Assembly (NCBI RefSeq): GCF_048771995.1
Contig: NC_133024.1
Location: 21,151,001 to 21,215,000 of the forward strand
Reading direction: 5' to 3'
Source of the DNA: Taeniopygia guttata
Lineage: Eukaryota > Chordata > Aves > Passeriformes > Estrildidae
DNA: 64,000 nucleotides
Within the stretch, counting starts at the first letter, position 1. Each line of letters opens with the position of its first letter. The notes beneath the pieces are model-generated. The model saw nothing but the letters and a program-made list of their open reading frames with translations. It made no database searches and was not told the DNA's origin. Shown one piece after another: positions 41,452-61,754 of the stretch. The position numbers were made by a program, and so were the translations under genes.

Positions 41452-44400
41452 TTAACAAAACAATCAATCTTTGAATTCTGGCCTTGGTTGTATCAGAGTG
41501 AATCTGAAACAAACCTGCTGTATTCTGCAAGTTCCTTCCAACCAAGAGAAAAAACAGAAGTCAGGCTCTGGAACTCAGGACCCAGCCTGAGGTGGAAATG
41601 AAATAGATAAGTACTTTTAGCGCAAAAGAGCAGCTCAATATGCTGACAATTCAATCACCTTCACTTACTTCCTTGAACTGTCATCAGGCACCAAACAGTT
41701 TTTATTGTAGTACTGAAATGGACTGCTGTAAGACACTTAGGAGAAATTGCCCTTTTAATTTGTTTTATTTTGAAAGTTATGGCCCATATTGACAGGCCAT
41801 TCTTTTCCTGCAGGAGCATAGAGTTGGGGCACTGATTTTATTGTGAATATTTTATTTTCTCTTTCTGGCAAGCATCCTGGATTTTGTCATTTAATATTCC
41901 TGCCAAAAGCACTGGAAACATTTGAGGGGATCCTCATGGGATTAAGGACAAACTGTGGATTACATTCCTGGCACTGGACTACATTGGAAGCCATAATTTT
42001 TCTTGCTATCCCTGAATATTTTGAGCTAACTAAATAAGAACACAGCAGATTTAAGAGTAATTTGATGTTATTTTATTATTTCTTCTCAAACCATCCCAGG
42101 ATCTAATGCATTTCTACTCTTAGTCTAGGGACTGTGTTTAGGTCCAGCAGATGTGCTTATGTTGATTAACCCTGCATATTAACAAAGTGAGAGCAGGTTG
42201 TGGTGTGGCTGAGGACATGACTTTCACCTTTTTTTAATGTACACTGGAAAATGTGTACTCAGCCATGAATCCTGCATCCAGATGTTGGGGGTCAGTGACT
42301 TAAAGACAGACACAGTGTATCAGACCAAACCTATAAAAAGCCAGTCTCCTTCCTCTGACAGTGGCCAGTAATGGGTATTTTGGGAAAGAGTACAAAAAAT
42401 GGGGCAAGATTTACTCTTCTTCTAAAACATCATAGTGAGATCTGCTAATTGGCTGCTCAGGGACAGACAGAGCCAGAAGCTCATTATACATCTGTGCATT
42501 TAAAAGCCTTTCTACAATTTTCTTAGTTCCTTTTCTAAGCTCATTTACACCCCTGGTCTCTGTAACACCCCGTGCCTCTCAGTCTCAGTTTATTTCAACT
42601 GTGCTGTGTAAAAAAACTGGCCTTTGCTTTCTTTAAGCCTGCTCCTGGTAATTTCCGTAGACACTCTGACTTGTTCCATGATAGAATAATCCCCCCACTA
42701 ATCACCCACAGTCCATATGCTGAATACCAGGTCAGCAGCAGTGGAACCACAATCACGAGTGTGTGTCCCACAATCCTCTGTGGGGCAGTGGCTTGATTTA
42801 CAAGTACAAAAGAAGATACAGAGACAAAACAAAGAACATAAAGATAAAATATATGTTTTATCTTTTGCCATCACCGTAGTGACAATACGGAGAAAACTTT
42901 CAGAAAAAGAATTGCATAGAAACTCAACATTTTCTGAACTCACGAAATAACAACCAAACACTTCAGGATCCAGTAGGTCTCCCTTGCAGAATAAGCCCAG
43001 GGTTTTGTACTTTAAACGAAGAAACTGCCCAGACTAATGGGTGACAGCTGTTAGAGTTCACCTTCCAGTACTTCCAGAAGGGCTGGAAAACATACTAGTG
43101 GGAAAACAGCTTTCATGATCCAAAGATTTCAGCATTAAACAAGTCAATCAAATATATAAAAATGTTCAATGCAAGCTGTAACCTGCTACCTGAGTTGATG
43201 GAGAACTTGTCAAAAATTACACAAAAAATTATACAGTAAGCATTAAGACATACAGAATTATTAAGTAATTTGTCTTTTACAAATGTAAGTGAAATATCTA
43301 AACTTCAGATAACATTGCCTTCAAATTAGCAAGAAATCAGTCAGTTTAAAAATTATAAGATTTAAAGAACCTTGCCTATTTTCTATATTGTAAGATTATT
43401 CTTCAATAAAGGTGTCTGCTCTCTAAAACACTCATGCTTTCATGAAGCCCTCAAAGTCATCCAGTAGATAATATCACTATAGTCCTGTGACAAAACTTCC
43501 ATGGAAATATAACAGGAATGAATCAATATGTTTAAGAACAGTATCTTCCACAATTCCACAGTCTAATAGAGAGTACTGTATATAGTTTGAATTACCTAGA
43601 GAAATGCTACAATGCTATTAAAAATAACTCACTTTTCTGTTACATTGGACAAAATAATGCTCCACAAGTTTACAGAATTTGATGCACAGTTTTGAGAGAG
43701 GTTAATATTGTATGTCCAGTGTCTCTTCTGATAGCTAAATATAACAAAAGAGGCACCATGCTTCTGTGACAGGTCGTATCTGACATTAGTGGAGAATGAG
43801 GAAGTCCAGAAGAGAGAAGAGGTTTGAAACTTGTGGGAGAGGAAAAGCTGCAAGAGGGCTACACACAAATGAGTAGAAAATAGCTCTCTCATGGAAAGTA
43901 GTCTCAGTACAGCAACTGTAAGGACTTCTATTAGCAGCAGACATGGGACCCACGGGGAAAACCAGTGATGAGCATGTGACAGGGGTTTTCAAGGGAGTTT
44001 TAAAGAACAGGAGAAGGAAGGCATTGGGACAGGGCTGTGGGTTTTATTACACTGAAGAAGAATGAAACAGAAGAAGTGCCCAGAAGGGGAAGATAATGCA
44101 GTGCTAAGATCCAGTATTGTCTAAGACACTCCATTTCATTTAAAAGCTGAAAAGAAAATGAAATCCCACAAAACTCATGACAAGGCAGGCCCTGGCAAGA
44201 AGGCCAACTTTTATAAATAGACAAAAAAAGGAAGTCTAATGATGAGATGGTGCAGCTGCCCTACAACATCCTACACCTTATCAGCATTTTTTAAATCTCT
44301 GGTAGGGAGTTGTACAGAATAAGTTCTTGACAGGCTTTAGCATCAGTTAGAATTTGACTCTGGTTTTCAATACACTGACTCAAATCCATTAAAGTCCTTG

Positions 44401-47400
44401 CAACCCACACTTACCCAAGAGGGCTCCCTGGCGGGAGTTCAGCCTGCTTTGGAAAACTAAATTTTAAAACCCATTAGTAGTGTCCAAACAAACTATCCCA
44501 ACCTTTCCCCAGAAGATTCTGCTTTCTGCCTCTGCTTCTGCTCTTCTCAAAGTACTCCCATCTTGTAGGGTAGGGGGCATGCTCCACTTGTCTACACTAG
44601 CCCAGTCTCAAATACTCCTGCCTAGACTTGTCTCTAAAGTCCTCAGGCTCATCTCTGGCATGATATTTCCACTTTGGTGACATTTCCCCGTCCACAGACC
44701 TAAACCAATGTGAGGTGAAAGATTAAGAAGTTCAGGCAACAAAGGAAGTGATAGCTGTGAGTCAAAAGGTGGTGATTCACTTTAGGCAAGACTGCAATCT
44801 GAATGCTGCCAAGACTTTTACCAACTGGCCTTTTAAAGTGTTTCTTTTCAAACCAGACACAAGAACAGGGAGTAACAAAAAAACACTGTTCTTTGTATTT
44901 TAGAGTTTTGAGAGAAGAAAAGTGCTGAAGGCAGTGAGTTCATTTAGGAATCCACTAGCCTGCTGATGAAGTTTCAGGCTGAGAAAGACATGCATTTTTA
45001 TGAGTAAGCAATGTGCTCCTGACACATTCCTTTCATGTGGATGGGGACAGTGGTCACCATGCAAGGAGTTAAAGAGTTATGATTTTCCACTCTGGTGCAG
45101 AGACAGGTCTGATAGCATGGATATGAAAAACTCTTCACTGTCTCCTCAGATATTCAAGAATAAGGACCCATCAATTATGCTAAGAGAAGCTATGTTCTAG
45201 GCAAGCCCTACAGACCACAATGCTGCTTGCCTGAGGACTTTTTAACTGCAGAAAATTCTCAACAGAGACTGAACAAGCATTTAGAAGAGAGGCCTGTTGA
45301 CAGTCACTAACTAGATCAATCACACCAGGTTTAGGAAATCCCTAAAGTGAAAATACACATAGTCTGGGAATATATCTGGCGGAAGTATTGTGCCTTATTG
45401 TTCTTATTCTACTTCCTGGCATCTTCCTTTTGGATTTGACTTGCTTTCAGTCAGGTCAGATATTAGATCTGGTAACTGAACCTTGGCAAAACCTGTAGTT
45501 ACAACTTCTATGAACTAACAGCATGAAGAAAGAGTCACCTCTTACTTGACAGCAAATAATGGACTAAGCAGATTTTATCATTAGTTTTCTGGAGGTGATG
45601 CCAGAAAAACAGTTTGTTTTCTTTTTCATAGAATTCCTGACCTTATCCCTGCAGTACAATGTAAGGGTCAGATAAAGATGGTGCATTAAGCCTATAGTTC
45701 TACCAGATGGTGAATGAGTCCCACTGCACCAGGTTAAAAATGTCTGAGCCAGGGATCATCATGAGTCCCAAACTGCCAGCTTTAAAATGACCACAGAATC
45801 CCTCTTGTGTGCTGTCCACAATTCTTAATATTGGTCACTTTCCTTGTCAGCAAGGGTGAGCATAGCACCTTTTCCCATGGGAAATGCTCTTCTGTCCTAA
45901 AACCCCTGCTGATTCTCAACATATGCATCACGCCCTTCCCTACCTCTAGTCTTCCTGATAATCCTGAGCTGCCCAGACAGTAAAGAAGTTTCAATTATAC
46001 TACCACAATATATGTCTGTTACTCAAAACTAGCTGCAGACACACGTGTCTCAAGACCTGTGAGCTAATTCAGCCAGTCCTTTAGCTTAACCATAAAAAAA
46101 TGCACCTATTATTCCAGGAAAGACAGAAAGTTATGTATTTTGGCCTCTGGATGGACTTTCATAACAGTAAACATTACATTTAGTGTGTATAAACAGATAC
46201 AAAAAAAAAAAAAAGTGACACTAGGGCAGGGGAATAACAAAAAAAGAATTCTCACCAACAGATCACTTCTGCTCATTGTTTCTCTTTCCTTGGAAACCTG
46301 GGAGAGAGGTCATGCTTTGGCTTTTCCTGGATGAAGTCACACATGCAATAGCTGAGGCTGGGGAAAATTCCTAATGTTTTATGAAGATGGTGCTATGTGA
46401 CAGTAAATCTGAAGGCAGAGCTCAAGGAAGGGCACAGAGGAAGTGGGAAAACAATGGATCTCATCACAGGGAAGATGTACTACCTGACCTGGAGAGGCTA
46501 CACACAAGCACATTTTGAGGCCTAGTGCACTACTGCACTAGAGGTTAGTGCAAACCTCTATGTTTCACATTTTCATTTCTCTTTTATTAATTATACAAAG
46601 GTGATCAATCAATAGTGGAAGAAAGGGTTTCCAAGGCACTGCATAACTACTCTTACCTTCAAGGAGGTAGTCTGAAAGAATTTCAGCAACTTCTTGTTCT
46701 GTAGTTATCCTTTCCTTCCTTCATACACCTGGGAGAATCAATCCTGCATTTTAAAAAACAAAATTTAAAAAAATGAGGATTCCTATTAATCTTCCATCCA
46801 GAAAAATTACTGAGATGACACATGGAAAGATAGGTTTTCATCTCTCTCCTACAACCTTCACAACACCTGTTGTTTCAGCTCAGTCACCAAAGCTTTCACT
46901 TCTCTCTCGCTGAGAGAGTTAAACTGAGATAATAACTTAATTCAACTTGAAGTGTCATGCAAAACCTTTGAGATGACCTCTGTTAAACAAGAGCACTTGT
47001 CTAACTGCAAGCCCTCAAAATCTTTTTGAAGTCACAATCAATGCTTTATGTGATAAACCGGGTGAAAATGGCTCTTTCAATTTCAGAAGAGAAATGTCAA
47101 TTGATGGGGAATTTTTCTGTTCTCAATGCATCTTTTTCTTCCTATTTGCTGATAAGCAACTGCATTAATTTAGTAATCAAAAGTATCCAACAGCCTCAGT
47201 GAAAGCACGTTCATGTCTCCATCTCAATGAGACCTGATCATGATTTGCTACCTTAGAACACACAGTGTTGCTTGTTCTTTTGTTAATATCATTTTTGTCC
47301 ATAAATTCTCCGTAGAAAGAAAAATAAAACCAAGGTAGATGACACCTAAATACAAGCAGCAGCAGAGAAGCTTCAGAATTCTTTTCAAAGTATAGGGAAA

Positions 47401-48279
47401 AACAATAACAACACAAAATTAAAAGCACACTTATAAGAGGTAACCTTACATAATACTGTAAATAGAAGTCCAGTTCTTGAAATCTATTTGAAATCACTGT
47501 AGCCCTACAACCTTCTCTAGATTCACACTAACTTGCACCAGTAGACTGACTACAAAGCAAGTCTACATGACTTTGCTGTCGCTGAAAACAAAACCTATTG
47601 CAAGACCCTCACAGCAAAACACATACAGGTATGAAAATAGACAACACACTAAGAGACAAAGTATTCAAAGTCATTTCACTATGCATATTTTCAGTCAAAC
47701 TTTTAAAACTGACATGGAGATTTTAAGGGAGGCCAAAACCTTGGAATTTCATGTAGCTCTCTAAAAAAAAGCAAAAGGTACATTTCCTCAGATTTAATTC
47801 TTGTTCAGGTAAATGCAAGACCAATTCCAGGTTTTTGTCTTGGCCCTAAGCTAAACTCCAAGTGCCTTTTTCCTCTTCCCTTCATATTTCCACAGAAAGG
47901 TCTACCCTACACACCACCACTATGTGCTGCAAAAGCAGGTCAAAATGTGAACTGTTGTTTTCTGGCCTCATATCACTGCTGAGCATCTCAGTCACATCAG
48001 TACTTGGCTGACATTTCAGCCTTAACATGCTGCCAGAGAGGAGGTCCTCGCAAGATGCTAACACGACAGGATTCAGCACAGAAACAGTGTGAGTGTTTTA
48101 CACTCTGTCACTCCTCACCACCATCAGAGAGTGAAAGCCTAACGGGGCTTCTGTATCCAGCCTGAGCAATCCCAGTGTGTAAAGCAGTCATGCTTTTAAA
48201 CTTCAAGAGCAAGACACTGACCTGGCAATGTGGTTGCAGCAAAGGAAATTCTCACCATGATTCATCCTGGTGGGGCTGG
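41452..48279. other. Intergenic stretch with no supported gene
   Basis: Mostly AT-rich sequence with short chance frames only. I see no recognisable exon, RNA gene or well-preserved repeat apart from small A runs, for example near 46200. Confidence 0.6.
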
Positions 48280-48450
48280 TGGAGTGTTGAGGCAGGAGCC
48301 CAGGCAAAATGAGGAAAGAGGTTTTTCTAACTGCAGCTGGACAAGGAAGGCCTTGCACAACCTCATCCAGCCTGGGAACGGTGAACCCCTGGGGCTGGAC
48401 TAGAGACCTCCAGAGGTCCCATCCAGCTGAATTACCAGATGTTATGAATT
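48280..48450 (+). mobile_element. Diverged CR1 LINE 3'-end fragment
   Basis: The phrase 'ggaaggccttgcacaacctc' and the ending 'ggggctggactagagacctc' plus 'cagaggtcccatccagct' match a CR1 3'UTR in sense orientation. The left boundary is uncertain because the copy is diverged. Confidence 0.65.
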
Positions 48451-49271
48451 AAAGATTGCATTCAACCTAGTACAGAAAAAACCCCATCAATATATTAAAT
48501 CAGCAGGAATGTGTCTTACATGTCTTGGCCCCGACATTTATTTGTTTTTAATAGTGTTTAAAAAAAAAAAAACTAGTGAAAGAGCAGAGCTTTACTACAG
48601 TAAAGAGCTTGGAAGGGCACTACCATCTGAGGGATTTTGGCTGCTCTTTATCAAGGGCTAGCAGTGAAAACTCAGTTTCTTCTTGAATTGTATCTACTGA
48701 GTATATCTAAACATCTTTATGATAAACAGTATGCATTATGCACTTCCAAACTATTTACAAGCCACAGACCTCTCTTAATACTTCACTCCTACCTCCACGG
48801 GGTCGGGTTTCCTTGCTCATCAGAGATCATATTCTCCAGCTGATGGCAAAAGAGAGGTGAGCTCAGAGAGACAAGCTGAGATCCGTTCCTCGTTACAGAG
48901 CTTCAGCAGTTTCACAGCATCCTCTGCTGCCAAAAAGCAGAACCAGATCAGAATTGAGAACATGGACTATGCCTTCAAGCAAATGTTATCACTTTATACA
49001 TACAGACACTCCCCCATAATTACTCTGCAGTGCAAAGAGGCAGATAATGAAGCCCAGATGCATAATAGGGATTAATCTCCACACTTGAAACTGATCTATG
49101 CTCTGGCACTACAGGTACAAATCAGTTCAGAAATACCAGATTACTATTTCCAATTAACAGTCCCATACCAAATTGCAATCTTTGCAGGGCTGTGGTGTTT
49201 TTGTGCTATGCAGTACTTTTCAACACCTGGCTCTACACAGACCTTCTCTGTTATTCTGAGCTCTTATTTTC

Positions 49272-49693
49272 ACAGAATCACAGGCTGGGTAGGTTGGAAG
49301 GGACCACAATAGGTCATCTGGTCGAACCTCCCTGCTCAAGCAGGGCGATCCCAGAGCACATGGCATAGGATGTGTCCAGATTGTTCTCCAGGGAGGGAGA
49401 CTACACATTGTCTCTGGGCATCCTGTTTCCATGCTTGGTCACATTAAAGAAGTTCCTCCTCCTGTTTAGGTAAAAATTCTTGTTCACCAGTTTCTACTCA
49501 ATGCCTTCTTGTTCCATTGCTTGGCACCACCGAGCAGAGACTGACACCCTCCCTTCAGTTATTCATAGACACTGATGAAGTCTCTTCTCTGTCATCTCTT
49601 CTCAAGGCTGAACAGACCCAGCTCCCTCAGCCTTTCCTCATAAGAGAGATACTCCAGACTCTTAATCATTTTTGTCACCTGTTGTTTCTCCAG
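49272..49693 (-). mobile_element. CR1 LINE 3' region, antisense
   Basis: The sequence starts 'tcacagaatcacaggctggg' with 'taggttggaagggaccacaa', the reverse complement of a CR1 3' end. It runs through the 3'UTR and ORF2 C-terminal section ('caaggctgaacagacccagc' then 'tccctcagcctttcctcata'). Similarity to this region stops near 49693. The next block is CR1 sequence from a much more upstream part of the element. Confidence 0.88.
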
Positions 49694-50080
49694 CGGGTGT
49701 CAGGGTAGTTAAAATCCCCCACCAGAACCAGGGCCTGGTGACTGTGAGGCTGCTTCAAGCTGCCTGGAGAAGACCTCATGCATTTTCTCCTGCTCAGGTG
49801 GGCTGTAGCAAACACCCACAACAGTGTTACCCCTATTAGTCTGCTCTTTTTTCCTAACCTATGAGATCTTGACTTGCTTGTTGTCCACCCAAAGGCAGAG
49901 CTCCATACATTCCAAGTGCTCTCTCACAAAGAGAGAAACCACTACTGCACCTTTCTGGTCTGCTTCTCCTAAACAGAGTGTAGCCCTTCATGACAATGTT
50001 GCAGTCATGCAAGCAATCCCACCATAAGGATAGCTGTAATTGCAGAGAGATCAAAGCCCTTTCACTACACGTCTCTAGTT
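49694..50080 (-). mobile_element. CR1 LINE ORF2 endonuclease-domain fragment, antisense
   Basis: Read on the minus strand, this encodes a frameshifted piece of the CR1 apurinic endonuclease. A segment with 'MHEVFSRQLEAASQS' is followed, after a frame change, by a version of 'LVLVGDFNYPDT', the conserved GDFN motif of this nuclease family. It directly adjoins the 3' region of the preceding fragment in the same orientation, so the two probably form one copy with a large internal deletion. It is decayed and noncoding. Confidence 0.75.
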
Positions 50081-50644
50081 CCTCTACTATATTAGGGAAG
50101 AAAATGGGCTTCAACCTTATAAAGAACAAAGGATGTATAAGCATGTGCCCTCCAAGATCCATGGGAAATAATACTGTTGCATTAAACTGGTGGTTCCACA
50201 AACTGTTTGGGTTCTAAAAACTCATTACTATGAGTAGAAAAACAAAAATGCCATACACAGAAGAGCAATTCCACATGGTTCGCAGGGACAGCTCAGTAAA
50301 ATACAACTTTACCCCTATTCCAGCAATGCCTGGCCCTACACAAGCCATTACTCACAAAATGATTCTGCAACCCCATTTAGTTGCATCAACAATATCAGGT
50401 TATTTGTAAGCAGTATGCAGATGCTTTTTACAAGGTTTAAGGACAGCACAGCCCCCTCTCCCAAAGCTGCACCAGGCAAGGTGTTGCATCCATCTATGCC
50501 TCTCCCTGTCATAGCACCCTCACACAAAGGGCAGCCCAGATCCAGATGGGAATATTATGTGAAGCTTGTACTCTTTCACAGCAGTCAGTGTGGATGGGCT
50601 TTCTTGTACAGACATGTACAAGCCAGCTGTGTGCCAATAGCATT

Positions 50645-51180
50645 CTGGCCTGTTTCAAAATTCGCATGACCAGCAGGGAAGTGCGCTGGTAAGGGCATAT
50701 CTCAAACACTGCGTCCAGTTCAGGGCTCCTCAGTTCAGGAAGGCCACTGAGATGCTGGCCAGGTCCAAGGAAGAACAATACAGCTAGTAAAGGGTCTGGA
50801 GCACAAGTCTTATGAGGAGCAGCTGAGGGAGCTGGGGTTGTTCAGCCTGAAGAAAAGGAGGCTCAGGGGTAACCTTATCACTCTCTACAACTGCCTAACA
50901 GGAGGTTGTAGCCAGGTGGGGATCATTCTCTTCCAGGCAACCAGTGACATGATGAGAGGACATAGCGTTAAGCTGTGCCAGGGGAGGTTTAGGTTAACAT
51001 TAGGAAGAATTTCCTCACAGAAAGGGTGATTAGACATTGGATTGGACCACCCAGGGAGGTGGTGGAGTCACTGTCCCTGGAGGCGTTTTAAAGAAAGATT
51101 GGACGTGCTAGTCAGTGCCCTGTGGTCTAGCTGACAGTGTGATGACGAACGACAGACCGGACGAGATGATCTAAGAAGTA
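50645..51180 (+). mobile_element. CR1 LINE 3' region, abutting the CPOX promoter
   Basis: This is a sense-strand CR1 fragment. It includes 'gtctggagcacaagtcttat' plus 'gaggagcagctgagggagct', then 'ttcagcctgaagaaaagg', 'tgccaggggaggtttaggtt', and an ending close to 51175 ('gacgagatgatctaag'). It covers the ORF2 C-terminus and 3'UTR. Its 3' end lies within about 60 bp of the GC-box block of the CPOX promoter and about 125 bp before the CPOX start codon. With the antisense CR1 at 49272-49693 it forms an inverted pair. Confidence 0.9.
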
Positions 51181-51303
51181 CTTTCCCTAAGCGTTTCCGT
51201 GGGTAGACACACGTTCATACCCGGCGCGGCTCCCGCTCCGCCCCGCCCCGCCCCCGGCCCGGCCCCGCTCCGCCTCGCCGGCACTGCGGCGCCGGTGCCG
51301 GTC

Positions 51304-60011
<8,708 letters not shown>

Positions 60012-60425
60012 CATGGATCATGAAGAAGATGGATTGCTTCCACTGAGCCATTCTCAGAGAACAGGAATGCCTGCAAAGCAGCCCATTCAAACTGTTGTTG
60101 CATGGTGTTTCAGTGTGTCTATTTACACTCTTACCTCGTGCCTTAATTATGCTGTAGACTTGTTAGAACTTGCAAATGTGTGAGTTCATTCTTTTAGATT
60201 GATGGGCTAACACTGTCATCCCCTGTTGCTGTTGCCTTGTGAAGAACTGGTGAAGGCCTCACAGGGCTACTCTGCATGCTTTAGATGACTGCAAAATGGC
60301 AAACTACTGTGGTGTCTTCAGGGAAATGAAAGCATTATCTGTACCTAAATAGCACTGCTTACCCTTATAAAATGGTATGCTTAAAAACATTTTTTTAAAG
60401 AATAAAGGGAATATTTGGTATTATA
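60012..60425 (+). other. CPOX: CPOX 3'UTR
   Basis: About 400 nt from the stop codon to just past the poly(A) signal. The end is estimated from the AATAAA hexamer. No conserved regulatory element is recognised. Confidence 0.7.
60401..60406 (+). terminator. CPOX: CPOX polyadenylation signal AATAAA
   Basis: A canonical AATAAA lies 390 nt after the CPOX stop, followed by T-rich and GT-containing sequence. It is the first such hexamer after the stop codon. Confidence 0.8.
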
Positions 60426-60886
60426 TTAAACCTTAAACTGTGCTTTCAGAAAGCTGTGGCAAAGTAGTACTGAATCACGTGTAGTTTAATGATGTCTTGT
60501 TGAGTGTAGAGGGAGAGGAATGGTTTAAGATGTGCTGCAGCAGCATAACTTGACTGATCGGTATGTGGGAAAATGTGGGTTGAGATCTCAGTGTTACTGC
60601 ATAAGAACGGAAGGATGGCTGTCCGTTTGAGAAAATCAGCACTGAGCATCTGTGCTGTGATCACACAGCAGAACAATGCTGCTCGGGCCAGCTCCCTTGC
60701 CAAGGAGGCCGACGGTGGATAAGGACGCTGCTAGGTGTTGCCCTAAGGCCTCCACCTTTGCCTTCACACTCCTCCCAGTTCTGGACTGATTGTCTTGTCT
60801 CCGAGCTCGAACTTCGTTGAGGATCCAGTAGGGGAAAAAAAAAAAAGGCAAGTGCGGGGCGGGTTGTATTTTCCCCCGTTGAAGGG

Positions 60887-60891
60887 AAAAA
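60887..60891 (-). terminator. Pol III terminator of tRNA-Asp
   Basis: Five Ts on the minus strand, 14 nt after the tRNA 3' end, as usual for Pol III termination. Confidence 0.75.
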
Positions 60892-60905
60892 CTAACTAAA
60901 TTCAT

Positions 60906-60977
60906 CTCCCCGTCGGGGAATCGAACCCCGGTCTCCCGCGTGACAGGCGGGGATACTAACCACTATACTAACGAGGA
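60906..60977 (-). tRNA. tRNA-Asp (anticodon GTC)
   Basis: The 72-nt minus-strand sequence folds into a complete cloverleaf. The acceptor TCCTCGT pairs with ACGGGGA (one T-G wobble). The anticodon stem CCCGC/GCGGG encloses loop CTGTCAC with anticodon GTC at 60942-60944. The T arm is CCGGG-TTCGATT-CCCGA-like and the discriminator is G. It matches the vertebrate tRNA-Asp consensus apart from about one base in the D loop (GGTTAG for GGTGAG). The B box GGTTCGATTCC is perfect. A TTTTT Pol III terminator follows at 60891-60887. It looks functional. Confidence 0.96.
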
Positions 60978-61260
60978 GTTGGTCACTCAACTGTCTCTTC
61001 CCTTGTTCAGGTGCTACCACCTCACTTGCCCCAGGCACCTGGCGTGCGGTGCTGCCTGGCCTGGCCCCAGGCCGGGGCACGGTGGGGAGAGGCGCCGGCC
61101 CGGCTCGCACTCGCTGCCCCCCCATGACTGCCCAAGTCCAGCTTCCTCGTGGGGGATATCGCGTTCCTTTCCGTGTTACCCCTCCGCCCCGAAAACAAAA
61201 TAAAGCGATTCTCTGCTAAGTCAGCAATCTTTTCATGTCCACGGGGGATAAAAAGAAAAC

Positions 61261-61334
61261 TAACCCCCACGGGGATCAAACACGCCGCCTTGGCTTTGTT
61301 AGCATCACGCGCTAACCAACTGAGCTAACCGGCT
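61261..61334 (-). pseudogene. tRNA-Ile-derived gene with AAC anticodon, probably decayed
   Basis: This 74-nt minus-strand sequence aligns end to end, without gaps, with vertebrate tRNA-Ile(AAT). The D arm and A box (TAGCTCAGTTGG) are intact. The anticodon triplet has changed from AAT to AAC, which would read valine codons. The anticodon stem carries mismatches (TGATG against AGCCA). The T stem has a GCGTG change that weakens the B box (GTTTGATCC). The acceptor 3' strand reads GGGGGTT instead of ACGGGCC, leaving two unpaired positions and a wobble. A TTTTT terminator is retained at 61254-61250. The damage across several stems argues for a pseudogene despite the intact promoter box. Confidence 0.8.
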
Positions 61335-61754
61335 AACGCCATCTGGGTCTGGGGACCGGAACTCGAGGCGCTCCCAATGGCGCGCCGCGGGTGCAATCAC
61401 TACCGAGCGCCGCTCAGCACCATTACCGTGATGGCCCCCTCCTAGACACCGCCTCGGTGAATTGTCTCATGGAGCCGTGGTACAGCAGTAAGGGCACTAA
61501 CCAGGGTGACGAGCATTCCTAAAAAATTAGACTTTCATACCTTTCGTTTTTCTCTGCCTGCTCCCTCCTCCGGTGCGCGGGGGGGCAGTTACCGGCGGCG
61601 CCGCTCGGCTGCACCCCGCACACGGACGCGCACCTCCCGGCGGGGCAGCAGCACCACCGCAACGAACCGCCGCACTTCGCAGGAACCATTCCCGGCCCTT
61701 CCCTCTCTCCCTCCTTTTGGCCACGCCGCGGACGGGGATGCGATGGAAAGAGTG

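Larger units (their letters stand above)
60905..61750. promoter_or_regulatory. CpG-rich block containing the tRNA genes
   Basis: GC- and CpG-rich sequence surrounds and extends past the tRNA loci, with the densest parts near 61020-61120 and 61560-61740. No protein-coding first exon is recognisable. The open frames on both strands (61506-61913) are the kind that arise in GC-rich DNA. It could be a promoter for a gene beyond the window or an island tied to tRNA transcription. Confidence 0.5.

Noticed and set aside
51199-51303. 35-codon in-frame extension upstream of the CPOX ATG
   Set aside because: The frame starts with GTG, not ATG, and lies in the GC-box promoter. The ATG at 51304 has a good context and gives a plausible leader.
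61470-61520. tRNA-like phrase resembling an A box ('tggtacagcagtaagg')
   Set aside because: No matching B box, T arm or acceptor pairing could be found nearby, so a third tRNA gene is not supported.
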